Positions 10,284-24,103 of a DNA stretch of 64,000 nt are shown here, in pieces. The translations under genes were made by a program, and so were the position numbers. The stretch spans positions 202,342 through 266,341 of the forward strand of contig CAJJDP010000160.1 of assembly GCA_905182995.1 (NCBI GenBank), in the 5' to 3' direction. The notes beneath the pieces are model-generated. The model was not told where the DNA came from. It searched no databases and saw only the letters and a list, made by a program, of their open reading frames with translations. This DNA is from Paramecium octaurelia (lineage: Eukaryota > Ciliophora > Oligohymenophorea > Peniculida > Parameciidae). Position 1 is the stretch's first letter, and every line of letters begins with the position of its first letter.

Positions 10284-13200
10284 TCAAGATGGTTATTTTT
10301 TCCATTTTGCTAAATTTATTTCTTTTAATTTAGGGATGTGATATTCAAATGCTTGCTGTATATTTAAGAAAAATTATTTATTTTAATCGTTGGAAATTGC
10401 TTGAGATAATAATTTAATTTTAGCATTTAATTTCACTTTATTTTGTTTTTTTACTTTTTCTTAAAGTGACTTACTCTAATTTTCCAAATGTTTGTTTATC
10501 TCTTACAGGTCCTTTAAAAGATCCATTTCAAGTGATAATTCTAATACTGATTATTAATTAGTAGACCTATTTTCATTAAGATATTTCTTTACAGATTAAA
10601 CTAACAGCTGATCTTGAGATGATTAATTCTTTGAAAAATACTTGTTAAAGCATATTTCTAAATTCCCAAAACATATCGCATGTAATTTTAGATTATCATC
10701 TTGATTTTTTTTTTACTATTAATTCTAATTGCTCTACGTTTATTGGTACTCATAATATCGCATTTCCCTCTAATGCATACAGAATTACTAAAAAAGAAAA
10801 TCAAAACATTTGATTATTTCAATTTTTATATCATAAAATTGAAGATTATTAAATTAAACAGTATTTTCTTACTTCTATTTTTGCAATTCCTTAATTTCTT
10901 CCCTATAAATTTATATTTAGTTATTAAACTAATTTATGTGAGCCTTTTTTTTCTCCTTGTCTAAGTTTTAACTTTCATGATTCAGAGAATCAATATTTTC
11001 AGTAATTTTTTTGAATTTATCCAAGTAATTTCTAACACTCCCCACTATTTAATCATGATTGAACGCTTTTACTTCCTCTTCAATCTAAGAAATCCTTTCT
11101 TTTTATTTTTCAACCAATTCCTTATAAAAAGTTTCCTTTTCCTAAAATTGCTAAATTTAATTCTTTATCTTCTATTATAAGGCATAATAGTTATATTTAG
11201 TAATATTAATAGAAGTAATTAAGCGAGTGTTTGCTTCATCTTCATCTAATTTTTATTAATACTCTTTGATAGAATTTTGAAGTAAGGATTATTTATTGTC
11301 TATATTATCATAGTATTGCTATTCTGTTTGAGTTAGCTATAGGCTATTCTATGCTGTTTACAATTCTTCTAAAGATCTTAAAAAAGATTAATAATTTTTT
11401 TCTAAATATTCATCCTTTTACTCTGTTGCTTATTATTTGATTACATTAAGTTGTTATAATTCATATCTAAGATGGTCAGATATGAACTCCAATTTAAAGG
11501 AAATTTTACTTTCTGCTTATTACACCTCTCCTAAGTTCTAGAACACTTTCTTTTCAAAATCAGCAATCTCTTCATTAATTTAAACGATTCTCTCTTAATA
11601 ACCGTTTTGAAGAGTTTTTTCTTATCTCTCTATTACTAACAATATAGATTCAAACTTTTCTTCATTTTTACATACATTCTAAATATCTTTGTATTCATTG
11701 GCTATATGATCATACTTCTACGATAAACTCTGGTAGTGTTTTCTTAATTTTTCTTTTAGATTTCGATGTTCCGTAATTACTTAATGTTATTGTAAACTTA
11801 AGGCTTACAATCTATTTAACATTTTTATATAATTATTATATAACTACTCTATTTTAAAGGCAGAAATTTCAAATTCTGTTTTGATTGTAGTAAAAATCTT
11901 GTTGGAATACTAAATTTGATTTGATTTTAATTAAGATCTTAATGATTATATTTTAGTCTTGATTTCAACAAAATTTTATAACTATGTGTTTAACTATAGA
12001 AGAATTTCTTACTCCTCATTTGAGAACTACGTTTATTATTCATCATTATTATAATTTATTTTTTATTCCCATTCGTTGACTTACAAAATAAGTTTCTATA
12101 AATCATTCATAATCAACTGTAGGTCTTTTTCTTTTTATTAAGAAACTCTAATTTGGGCTTTATCTAATTTTTTTCCAAATTCAATAAATTGATCTCTTAA
12201 ATCCATAAAAGATTTATTTAATTTTTCAGTTTGAGTTTATTCTCTTATGGAAGTATTCTTCATTATTGACTAATGTAATTTGAATTCTGCTCTCATCTCA
12301 TTAAACTTTTGATTTACAAATTGGATTTCTGCCTATAATTAATTATCTTTTTAAATTAGCTAATCAGCATTTACATTTAAGTTCTGCATCATGAGCTATT
12401 ATTTTGAAATCATAGAATCGATTTAATCAATAAGCTCTTAATAATCTTTAAAAAAGGCTGTCAATCGTTATTGTTCATTTTCTAATGACAACCTTGTCTA
12501 TTCTTCAGCGATACTCTTGAGTTATTGATTTAATTTCTTAATAAAGCTATCAACAACAAAAGGGTTCAAAAATTGTTATGAAGAATTAATGATTGCTGTT
12601 AACTTTTTTCGATTTTCATCAATTTAATTGCAGTCGTAATTTTGTTGTTAAATAAAATTCAATTTCTCAATTTAATAACTCACTGACATCAATTATTATA
12701 ATCTATCCTCTAATTACTTTTAAAAGTCTTAATTACAAAGAGAATAGTTTTGGGATGGCATTTGTTATTGTTAAAGTTATTATTTTAATTCCTTTAATTA
12801 ATTTTCAATGAGACTTCTACTTTTCAAGATATTTTATTGAGTTATTACAAATTAATTTTAGAATTCACTTAAATCCTTCAGTTTCTATTCGAAGTCTTAT
12901 TAATACTGGTGTGACAATTTTTCCTAAAGCTGCTTCTTAAGTTCGGTTTCCTTATTTTGTTATTCTTATCTAATTTTCTCTTCCACTTCTTTTATGAGAA
13001 ACTACTACTTTAATGAAATTTGCTGATCAACTTTTTATTGATATTACAATTCCATTTATTTTTTTTATTTCAACAAATCCTCATCGTATTTGTTTGTAAG
13101 TTCCTACTTTTACTTCTCATTTACTTAAGTCAACTAAAATTGATATTCTTATTATAATTATTATTCCTTGAGTTGTAGTTCTTATTCAAACTTGGCTTTC

Positions 13201-14341
13201 TAGTCAACCTCTATTTCCTTTCGAATTTTATTAATTTCATCTCTCATCTATTTTTGATGCTATTCATCAGATTCCTCTCTAATTTATTTTAAATCCTTTT
13301 GATATTATTCTTCCAATTTTTTGAACTCTTAATTTTTCTTTTCTTCTAATTCTTGTTAAATCTCTTATTTTATTTGTTCTTTATAAACAGAGGTATTGAA
13401 TTGAAATTACTGAAATTAAGATTATTAAAGACCATTAATACTTGATTGAATCTCCTCAATTTTCAATATTTTTTTCAGCTTCTAAACTATCACATTTGCT
13501 TTACTCCTTTCATTGCTTCTTACATTTATCATCTATTTTAACAACAATTTAATATCTTATGAATATTCATAATTGCTAATGAACAATGAATCGATCTGTT
13601 AATTAATTTAATCCTACCTTAAATTTAAGATAGATTGCAATATTGATTGAATTGAATTTCCTTGTAAATTAAATATACTTTTTACCATCAACCATAGTTT
13701 TTTTGGCTATCATTTCGTACAGTATCATACCCAATGCCCAAATGTCGATTTTCTCATCATAGATATTTTAATTGATTTACTCAGGTGCCATGTAATATGG
13801 CGTTCCTACTGTTATTGTCTTTCTGCCACTTTTCTCTCTCATTAGTCCAGTATCGCATAATTTTAGATGCTTTTGGTTATTTATTTCCATGTACACTACA
13901 TTATCCAATTTCAAATCTCTATGTATTAAAGATAAACTATGCAATTCCTCTGTCCCCTAAACTATCTTAAATTATTAATTCTATTTTTACTTAAAGGAAA
14001 TAGTGTAGAATAAGCTTTATGTCAACTATTCTCTCATTCTTCCAAAATTCTTGGAAAGAACCTGTAGCCAAATCCATTATGATAACAATATAATTATTAT
14101 ATGAATCTAAGTCCAATATATTAACGATGTGATGCAACTTATGTTCACTTAGTGTTTTTAAAGTTTAACTTTCTTAAATTTCTAAATTGCCCTAAATTTT
14201 CAGAGCCACATATGCTTTCACTTATGTTGGTTCATCTCTGTAGGCTTTATAAACTTATCCTCCAGTCCCGCTACCGAGCATATTCTCTATTACATAGGTA
14301 ATCCCTTTATCTGTTGTAATGAAGTTTTTCTATTAGCTCAT
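10284..14341 (-). CDS. Protein kinase with a roughly 1000-residue coiled-coil tail
   Basis: 1335 residues with two introns (13966-13990, 13661-13685). The kinase domain occupies about residues 15-270: GSGTGGQVYKA, VALKI, HRDLKLDNV, a magnesium motif reading CDTG instead of DFG, GTPYYMAPEQ and DIWALGMILYEMI. Everything after is Gln/Glu/Lys/Asn-rich heptad sequence with hardly any Pro or Gly, so a very long coiled coil. It ends in EYHIPKLKEINLAKWKK. ATG at 14341 is the first in frame, directly after stops in that frame. The domain order suggests a NEK-like or Rho-kinase-like cytoskeletal kinase. Whether Phe-to-Thr in DFG harms activity cannot be judged from sequence; the Asp that binds magnesium is kept. 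Confidence 0.85.
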
Positions 14342-15273
14342 TATAAATAAATCAATAACTAGTAATAGAAATAATAATGAATTATGACACTTATGGTCAT
14401 TTAATTATATTTATATAAAATATAAGCTATCAAGTAGATTTTTGTAGACCTTCTTCGTGAGCAACAAAAACCTTAATTTCAGAACTAATTTCAAATGATA
14501 CCAGTTCTTTTAATCATTCTATTAATAATAAATTAGAGATCTATGAGATTTTAATATTTCATATGTTGTTAAAAGTATGAACTGATCAATTTCAGATCAT
14601 TAATCGCTGAAATCATTCATTTTCCTTGAAATTTATGTGTTATATATAAGAATGGACTAGGGTCTGTTTAAATTTCTGACTTTCGAATGCTATAAAATGA
14701 AATAAATTATACTCTTTTGTAATTTGATGACTTCCCGTCATCTGATCTTTTTGATTTTCTCCTTGTATAGCATAGAACTACCAAATTAATAATAAGAGAA
14801 ATATAAGTTAGTCTATATTTAATTAGAAAAGGCATCTTATGGAGTTATCAGCATATAGGAAGACACAAGTGTATCAAAGCAAGTCTTTGGATCTATAAAT
14901 TTCTCTAATTATTATTGTTAATTGTGTTTAGATAGTGTTAGACTATGTTTGAATGCTATTTCTGTTAGTAGTTAATAAAAATAATCATGAATTCATCTTA
15001 AATTTTATTATAATTTCTTTATTCATCAATATAATAATATCATGCATTCATCTTAAAATTTCATAATTGAATTCATTAAATTTGTAGATCAATAATTGTT
15101 AAATTTAGTAAATTCTAATAATGGTTTTGTCATTAATTTGGCTCTTATTCGGTCGAGTAAATAAAATACTAAAAGAGTATTATAAATTAAACGATAACTA
15201 TAAAGTTTCTGAGTGTTATTAATTTTTGTGTTATATTTGATGAGATTCGTTTTAAAAATATTTATAATATAAA
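14342..15273. other. Intergenic region between divergent genes
   Basis: About 930 bp of AT-rich DNA between a minus-strand kinase gene and a plus-strand RING gene, so it should contain both promoters. I see no ORF, RNA gene or clear repeat apart from two similar ATCATG(A/C)ATTCATCTTAAA copies near 14990 and 15040. Confidence 0.5.
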
Positions 15274-16197
15274 ATGAATAATGATTTTCGTGAAGTGAAT
15301 CAAAACTAACAGGAAGAATAATAAATGTATATAGAAACCCCTATTTATAAAGAGGCAGTGTGTCATTTTAGGACCACTTAATATTATTTTATCTCATTCA
15401 ACTCTTTGAAAATTGGATGTGGATTTGCATTACTGTTCATGGATCACGAATAAAACCCAATGAATTATTGGATTCTTGCGATAATGTTCCATGCATTTCT
15501 TATGATCATTGTCCAAAGGAATCACTTAAAACATTTGACTACGAGTAAAAGAATATTGGCATTCAAACTAGATCAAATTGTACCAGCTCAAATTGTAGAG
15601 TAAGTAATTGAATAAAGGAAATTAAATATATTATCGAGATAAATAAAACTAGAAGTAGCGAAGTTGACAATCTTTGGCAAGTGGTGTTGCCGAATAATAG
15701 CAATCATATACTAACTTATATTTGGTTATGGTGTATACTTATTTTGTATATATTACAGTATGAAGTCAGAGGAGTTAATGTATTAATATTACTTTTTATG
15801 TGCAATCCTTGTGATCTCACTCTATCAATATATTGATCTTTACTTGATATTGGTCTTGGCAATCCTAGGTTCTCCATTCCTCATAATCCTCAGTTGTTAT
15901 TACTGTGCCAATTTGTAATCACACTTATTTAAATTGTAGATTTAGCAAGGAGCAACAAAGAAATGAAATCAGAACTCGACTCTAAGCAATTAAATACAAA
16001 CCAAATTTAATCGAAGGGGAACAAGAATGCTGTATTTGCAGATGTCCATACGAATTAAACGAGGAAGTGGTCGTTCTGAAATGCTCGCAACTGCATCATT
16101 ATCATGAAGGCTGCATTATGGTATTTCAGTTATTTTCAATTTTCAGTCTTGGATCAACATCAACAATACATGTCCCTTCTGTAGGAAGACTATCTGA
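15274..16197 (+). CDS. Multi-pass membrane RING-finger E3 ubiquitin ligase
   Basis: 290 residues after introns 15915-15939 and 16121-16146. Four or five hydrophobic segments occupy residues about 30-210 (for example IIAIIYQLIFGYGVYLFCIY and IDLYLILVLAILGSPFLIIL). The C-terminus is a RING-H2-type finger: CCICRCPYEL, CSQLHHYHEGCI and SWININNTCPFCRK, giving the usual C-C...C-H-H-C...C-C zinc ligands. Membrane RING proteins of this shape ubiquitinate substrates at ER, Golgi or endosome membranes. The exact compartment cannot be told. The 3' end is followed closely by a small gene on the same strand. Confidence 0.82.
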
Positions 16198-16312
16198 TTA
16201 ATTCATTTTTATAAATAGAACATATTTACTTTAATTAATATGTAAAAGAACATTTAAATGTAAAAAATTCAATATTTTTTATATTAAATATCCTTTAGTA
16301 CCTTTTCTGACT

Positions 16313-16606
16313 ATGGATTATAAAGAATGCAACTCAAACTAATATGAAAGAAAGAACAGATTCCATAATAAAATCAAAAATGAAGCTCTCCAGTTGCTGA
16401 GTCAACTGAAATGTGACTTACCTATTCGATATGCGATTTAAATGACAAAGGAAGCAGGGAGGAGGGGGATTTCAGGGGAATCGTTGGGAAGAGTGTTTAA
16501 GGGAAATTCAAATAAGTATTGCAAAAATTGGGCAGAGTGTAGAATAATAAATAAAGTGCAAAGAAGAAACAATCAAAAGAAAAGCCAATAGGCTCAATAG
16601 ATTTGA
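16313..16606 (+). CDS. Small basic protein of unknown function
   Basis: 97 residues, no intron, ending in a Q/K-rich tail (RRNNQKKSQQAQQ). The middle (IRYAIQMTKEAGRRGISGES) may form a short helix-turn segment; the charge is strongly positive. The frame is fixed by in-frame TAA/TAG codons and TGA at 16604-16606. It is tail-to-tail with the next gene (stops 113 bp apart). I do not recognise a family. A nucleic-acid-binding role is possible from charge alone. Confidence 0.5.
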
Positions 16607-16719
16607 ATTTTGTATTTTAAATGGTGTTTTTTTTGTTATTTCACTTAAAATATTTAATGTTGAATAAATTGGCTGAGATGCAATTATAGAATAGAAATGA
16701 GTTTCTGGATGAATTATAT

Positions 16720-17296
16720 TCATTTTTTCAAGTATATTAAGTAATCTATTTGTATCCATTTCCCTCCTCCTCCGACATGCCATTGAATTCCGTTGCTACC
16801 GAAATATTTCTTATTCATTGATTTTAGATATTGTTATAAAGGCATTAGTTTTCCATAGTCCAACATCATTTCAATCCCAAGCCTTATTCCCTTGTACCAA
16901 ACCAAGTACAGCACCAAATAACTATAGAGAGTCATAATGATGGGATCTGCCAAAACCACAATAAACAATCCAATCCACAAATAGATGAAGAGCAGAAGAA
17001 TCAAGAAACTAAAGAATTGTAATAGAATTTTCAAGGCAATCTAAAATAATAGAATAGATTAGAACTTTTTTGAAAGAGCTTTTGTAAGGGTTCAAACTCT
17101 TCGATTGGGAGAGATCCTTGCGCATTTGTTTCAATATTGCTAATCTTTAATAGGGTGTATAGTGATTACTCTTTGAAATACTTGAGCAGTATTTTGATAT
17201 CATTATCTGTGAGATCGTATTTTTGCATCTTGCAATCATATGGAACTATAATTTGATTTTTTTTTGGGACAGGAATGAAATCAATTTTTTTATCAT
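16720..17296 (-). CDS. Membrane protein resembling the Golgin A7/ERF4 family
   Basis: With one 25-nt intron (about 17041-17065) ATG 17296 and TGA 16720-16722 are in one frame, giving 183 residues. The second exon encodes a long hydrophobic hairpin (FSFLILLLFIYLWIGLFIVV) and a C-terminal region (YLKSMNKKYFGSNGIQW, then GGGGKWIQIDY) like the end of Golgin A7/ERF4, the partner of DHHC palmitoyltransferases. The first exon is odd. The frame required by the start looks unnatural, while another frame of the same DNA reads far more protein-like (MQKYDLTDNDIKILLKYF, GSLPIEEFEPLQKLFQK). Either homopolymer errors (A9 and A6 runs) or wrong splicing is involved. Family assignment is tentative. Confidence 0.45.
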
Positions 17297-17437
17297 CTTA
17301 TTACATTGTAAAAATTAATGAATAACTAATAATCCTGATTTTACTTTTGTTTCTAGATGAAATCTCAATACGAGAGAGAATTGTATTATATTGTTGTATA
17401 TTTTTATCATTTTAAGTATTAAATTAATAACTGCTTG

Positions 17438-18843
17438 ATGTACATTGATCCAGCTGACACTAAGGCCTGGGCTGAGGAATTGAAAGAGTAAGATTCCGCA
17501 TTAACCCTAGTTATCAAGGGAATAGAAAACAAAAAGTGGATTTTCAGAAACCCAAGATCTATACACAAAAGGAGATGAAATTGAAACAGACAGAATTCAA
17601 TCCTGTTTTGTAGACTTTTCAAAATCCAGAAAGGGATGTTAAGGAGAAGGAGAAGGATTTTCAGAAGACATCTACATTGGCATAAAAGAAAATGGTATTG
17701 TGAGTTTAGATTTGATAGGAAATGGTGAAGAAATATTTGCACGAATATGATTTAGTTAATTTGGAGCAAGTTTAAGGAATAGAGAGACCAGATGAGAGAG
17801 AGAAAACCAAATAATGTTTAGTATACAATTCGAATTAACTGTTAGTTACCACCCAATTTTAATGATTACAATATAATTACAAATGAGAAGAAGAGTGAAG
17901 AATATTACAAAAACATGAAGGTAGTTGTTCAGAAACGAGTTCATGAGAAGCCGGCGGTTAATAGGAACAAGAGAGATTTCAATATCATCACAAACAAGTT
18001 AGAAATTATAAGTATTCTCAAGGTTTCTGGAAAATCATGAATCAAAAGCTTATGAATAGGAGGCTGCTGTCATGTCTGACATCAATGATAAATGTAAAAG
18101 AGTTAGGAACTATGATATTGTTGCAGGAACCTTTTATAATGATGACAAAGAATAAGAATTTTAATAGTACTTTTTCCAATAAAAATGAGGAAATTAAAAT
18201 AGGACTAATTGAATCATGGTAAACACTTCAACGATAGATTTCCACCCTCTTGGAAGTTCAGAGAATCAGTGTATTTAGATTAAACAAAGGAGATCCCAGA
18301 GGAAATCAAAATGATTGATGAGATCAATAGAAATCACAAGAAGCGTTATGAAATAAGGCATGTCTTGGAAAACGAATACCGAGAGAGGGATCTCTAGGAT
18401 CAACTGAGAACTCAAGACAGATTGATAAAGAGACATAAATATGATGATTTGATCAAGAAGTATGATAAAGGTAATCGTATTTAACAAATTTACAAATAGA
18501 ATTTGATATCATTACTTTGGAGAAACCAGAAATCGATCACATTGTTAAGGCATTGCCACCAAAGCCTCCTTTGAATTCTTGGGATAAGGTGCAGATGACA
18601 AAGTCAGGCTCTGATGCTCCTATTAATGAAGTGAGTATACCTGAAGGGGTTGATTTTAAGGAAAATGGTTAAAATAGGAATGATTCATAAGGGAAAGTGA
18701 GGTTTCCATAAGTGTATAGACAAGGAAGTGAGAAATCATAAAAGTCTGTCTCTAAATCTAATAAATCTGGACCTAAATCAATAGCTCAATCACAGAAATC
18801 GAATCCTGTAGGAACTGAAATAAAATCTGGAGGATTTTTTTGA
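17438..18843 (+). CDS. Repeat-motif protein, possibly ciliary
   Basis: 418 residues after six introns (17488-17510, 17695-17718, 17821-17845, 17998-18022, 18167-18189, 18471-18499). Three spaced copies of an aromatic-N-I-I/V-T motif occur: NDYNIITNEK, RDFNIITNKFLENHE and RNYDIVAGTFYNDDKE. Then come FPPSWKFRESVYLD, a charged helical stretch (ENEYRERDLQDQLRTQDRL) and a Ser/Lys-rich disordered tail. Such repeated short motifs are common in microtubule-associated ciliary proteins, but I cannot name the family. The intron density is high even for this window. Function unknown. Confidence 0.65.
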
Positions 18844-18944
18844 TTATGGTGATAAATTAATTATAACAAGAAATTTATTAGATTTTATAATATTTTTTAA
18901 TTAGATTATACTTATGTTTTAATGATATGACTGTTTGTAAATAA

Positions 18945-20712
<1,768 letters not shown>

Positions 20713-21194
20713 TTATAATAATATTAATAATCATCCAAACAAAATGAATTGGTAATAAGCCTCATTCTTTGTGTAATCAAAATACGATACGATACGTAAT
20801 AATCAAATCAACTTTTTACCTTTTTAAAAACACAATTAATATTGTAATATTGTTAATACAATTGAATTAACTATCAAACTTTGTAGAAATTTCTAAGTAT
20901 AAATACAATTATATATACAGTAATCGGTAGATTATCCTTTAATCTAAATCCTAAAAATTATATTCTCTTAAAAACAAGGAATTGAACCATCAGAATTTGA
21001 TCACTTGTATAGCAAAGACATTAGGAATATTATATCATCATACCTAAATTAAGTGATATTTTATTAATTCAAATTCTTAGTTATTCAAAATATAATTCTT
21101 AAAATAAAATAATAGCAATAACAATAATTTAATATATTGTTCCTTGTGTGAATTATAAATTAATATGAAACTAATTAAAATACAAAGAATTTTA
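20713..21194. other. Intergenic, nothing recognised
   Basis: AT-rich spacer downstream of the MAP3K gene and upstream of the ERK7 gene, both on the minus strand. No ORF or structured element seen. Confidence 0.5.
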
Positions 21195-22431
21195 TCATTC
21201 CTACTACCTTTTCTATTTGAGAACAAAAGAACTGTCATTCATGGGCTACAGATTGTCTGAGTGTTGTTATTCAAACTCTTTCACTTAGCCAGGAGAACGA
21301 GAGGTTTCTTATTCTGGATATTTGAATGACCGCTATTGTTGTTTCGATTTACTCCCAGGCGTATTCCGTAATGAAGTTTTTCCCTAAGGAATTTCGAGCT
21401 TATTCTATGGGATCAGAAACGGATGCTTTAATAATTTAGTAGCATTCCAACGCTTCCTCTCATCAACCCTAATAAAATATTTTCACCCTTAAATACTCTA
21501 AACAATGCGAAACAAAGCTTTTGGCTTCTTCCGAAAACCCTTCTGGAATTTGAGGTATCTCACCTTTTCCTATCCTGATCATAACCGCAAATTAATTTGT
21601 TAACTCATGCCATGGGGGCTTACCTGTTGCCAATTCAATCATGGTGCATCCCAGACTCCAAATATCTGCCTTCCTCCCAGATTTTTATTATTGTACAACT
21701 TCAGGAGCCATAAAATTAGGAGTTCCAAATATAGTGCTATCGCTATTTAATGCAATCTTCTTACTGCTCCCAAAGTCAGCCAATTTGCAAACTCCTTGAT
21801 TGTCAACTAGCACATTTGCACCCTTAATATCCCTGTGCATAATGCCATTTTGATGCAAATATTCCAGCCCTTACAAAATTTGACGCATATAAACTTTAAT
21901 TAAAGATTCCTAAAATGAACCGAATTTCTGGAGCATTGAACTCAGGGATCCTCCTGCGACTCGCTCCAGAAAGATATTCAAGGTCTTTTCTGTTCGTTCC
22001 ATTCCATAATAAGAAACTATGTTCTTGTGCTTGATCAAAGAAAGTAAATCAATTTCGATCTCAAGTGCCATTATGCGATCCTCATTGCGAATATCTACCA
22101 TCACTTATTTAACGGCCATCAATTGTCCAGTATCTAAATTCATAGCCTCTATTACTCTTCCAAATGAGCCTTACCCAATTACTTGGCCAGGAGTCCAACG
22201 AATCTTTTTTGGCTCACTTTTAATAAGACTTAATAGTTAATTGCGATCAATGCAAGTTAATTCATCTGCATCATAATAATTATCCTCGTTTCCATACATA
22301 GTTTTCTCAAACACCTCAAATTTCATTTCATCCACTCGAGAACGCTGAGTATCGAATTTCCTAGTCTGTCTCTGACTTGCATTTATGGAACTCGCTGCTA
22401 CATGAGCCTTCCCTTTCATGCAACAGCCCAT
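21195..22431 (-). CDS. MAP kinase kinase kinase with N-terminal acylation motif
   Basis: 402 residues with one 28-nt intron (21469-21496). It begins MGCCMKG: Gly2 fits N-myristoylation and Cys3/Cys4 fit palmitoylation, so it is probably membrane-anchored. The kinase domain (about residues 85-340) shows [44 protein letters not shown] and [19 protein letters not shown]. That set is typical of the MEKK/ANP group of STE11-like MAP3Ks. A Ser/Gln-rich tail follows. It lies next to the ERK7 gene on the same strand; a functional link is possible but unproven. The start is secure because of the MGCC motif. Confidence 0.87.
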
Positions 22432-23255
22432 TAATAATATTTTAATTTAATATATATCACAAATATCTACTATGCCCATATATGTGTAGGATTCATATAA
22501 TCAATTTATCAAAGACCTTTGCAACAATCTAAAAATTAATAATAAGCCTCGCTTAAATTAATACTGTTATTATTAAATTTAGAATAGATACTAACAGTAA
22601 ATAAATATCTTATCATCTAATTTTATCTTTTATACCTTATCACTTAGCAATCATGTTGAATTATTGCTACAACAGAATAAACAACACTTAAAGGAAATTT
22701 TGACAAACAAAACTAATTCAATATAAAATATCATAAGATTAACCTGAGGAATAAATTGTTAAATGCAATGAAATCTTCTGCATTATAGGTGTAAAGTTTA
22801 TAAAATGAAACGAACAACATAAATCGATTGAAAGATTTTTAGATCATTCTCATCAAGTATCATAAGACAGTTTTAACAGCTGGAAATTATTATCTATTTT
22901 AATAATATTACTATGATTTGCAGGTTTCTTAGAATAAATTATCACTTTTAATTATTGAAGAATTCTCACTATTTATCCTACAGTTATCATTAATATTAAA
23001 AAGTTAGGTGATATATGAAAACGATTAATCATCAGTTGGAAGAAAGTTTATTTGAATAATTTGTTGACTTATCGATGATTATATTAATTTCCTTCTTAAT
23101 TATATCTTTTTCTATGTGATGTTTGCTGCTGCTCCAGTTCTTCAAAATATTCTTTATTCTTTTATGTGGGTATTTCTAAATAACTATAATTACCTAAATT
23201 TGATACTAGATTTTATCTATAATTTATAAATTAATATTAATTATTTTCCAATCTT
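22432..23255. other. Intergenic between divergent genes
   Basis: About 820 bp, AT-rich, between the MAP3K (minus) and the LITAF-like gene (plus). Short coding-like pieces near 23030-23160 do not extend. I see nothing else. Confidence 0.45.
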
Positions 23256-23630
23256 ATGCTTGATAGTGATTAGCATAATCAATAGACAAGTTATTGTCAA
23301 TCTTAGGGCTTCTAATAAATAATTAAACCACATCAAGTGGAATTGTCGGTTGGAAATAAATAAATAGAAGAAAATGCTGAATATCCTAAAGTACCTTAAT
23401 CAAGAAATAAGGAAAAATTATTGTGTACTAAATGCAATTAATTAGTAGAAACTGACGTTCTATTCGAAATGGGTAAGTGTAGTTACATAATTATGTTGAT
23501 TTTATTAGCATTCATCATAACAGCTGTTTTTGCGATCTTGCCTTGTGTTTGGGACAGATGTAAAGATGCACAACACAGGTGTTCAAAATGCACAAAACTT
23601 ATTGGAACAAAGCAATTTTTATGCGGATGA
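23256..23630 (+). CDS. LITAF-domain (LPS-induced TNF factor-like) membrane zinc protein
   Basis: 112 residues after one 36-nt intron (23473-23508). The N-terminal half is Gln/Pro-rich, as in LITAF proteins. The C-terminus holds the split zinc site CTKC and HRCSKC flanking a hydrophobic membrane-dipping segment (AFIITAVFAILPCVW), followed by GTKQFLCG. LITAF/CDIP1 proteins sit on the cytosolic face of late endosomes and lysosomes and act in endosomal sorting. The final Cys four residues after the second knuckle is also usual. Assignment rests on the two-knuckle and hydrophobic layout. Confidence 0.78.
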
Positions 23631-24103
23631 ATTAAATATTATATACTGTAATATATATAACTATATTTAATTTATCAAGATCTCAACCTATCATTGTACT
23701 CAAAATCTAATGTGAATTCGCTTTGCAATCACCTAAAACCAAAACAACTTCAATGGGCGATGGCGATGTTTCATCTCAATAGTGAACATTCTCCTTCATA
23801 TCAAAATTAAAAAAATAGGATCATAGAATCATAATTAATCACAACAATAATCCTTACTGATTATGATGGATATTACATTCATAATGATATAATGAGTGCA
23901 GAATGTATTGGCTATGATATTTAACTCAAAACTAAAAAATACTCTATAACATTTTAGCATTACTTAGTAGAATAGAAGAATAAATTTATAAAAAAATTAG
24001 TTGTCAAATTTTCGGTTTTTTAAATCGAAAAACTGAAAATACAAAATTTTGCACTTCCTATAGTAATTTATTCTATTGAAATTAATACTAATAATAATCT
24101 ATA
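23631..24103. other. Intergenic between convergent genes
   Basis: About 470 bp of AT-rich sequence. It contains a strong inverted repeat near 24010-24045 (TTTTCGGTTTTTTAAA / TCGAAAAACTGAAAA) that may form a hairpin. No ORF. Confidence 0.45.

Noticed and set aside
10701..11180. Plus-strand hydrophobic ORFs that look like membrane proteins.
   Set aside because: They are antisense shadows of the long coiled-coil gene on the minus strand; Gln/Lys/Asn codons read backwards give Leu/Phe/Ile.
16508..16783. Minus-strand ORF starting MACRRRREMDTNRLL.
   Set aside because: It overlaps the end of the Golgin A7/ERF4-like gene in another frame and the small plus-strand gene; composition suggests a shadow.
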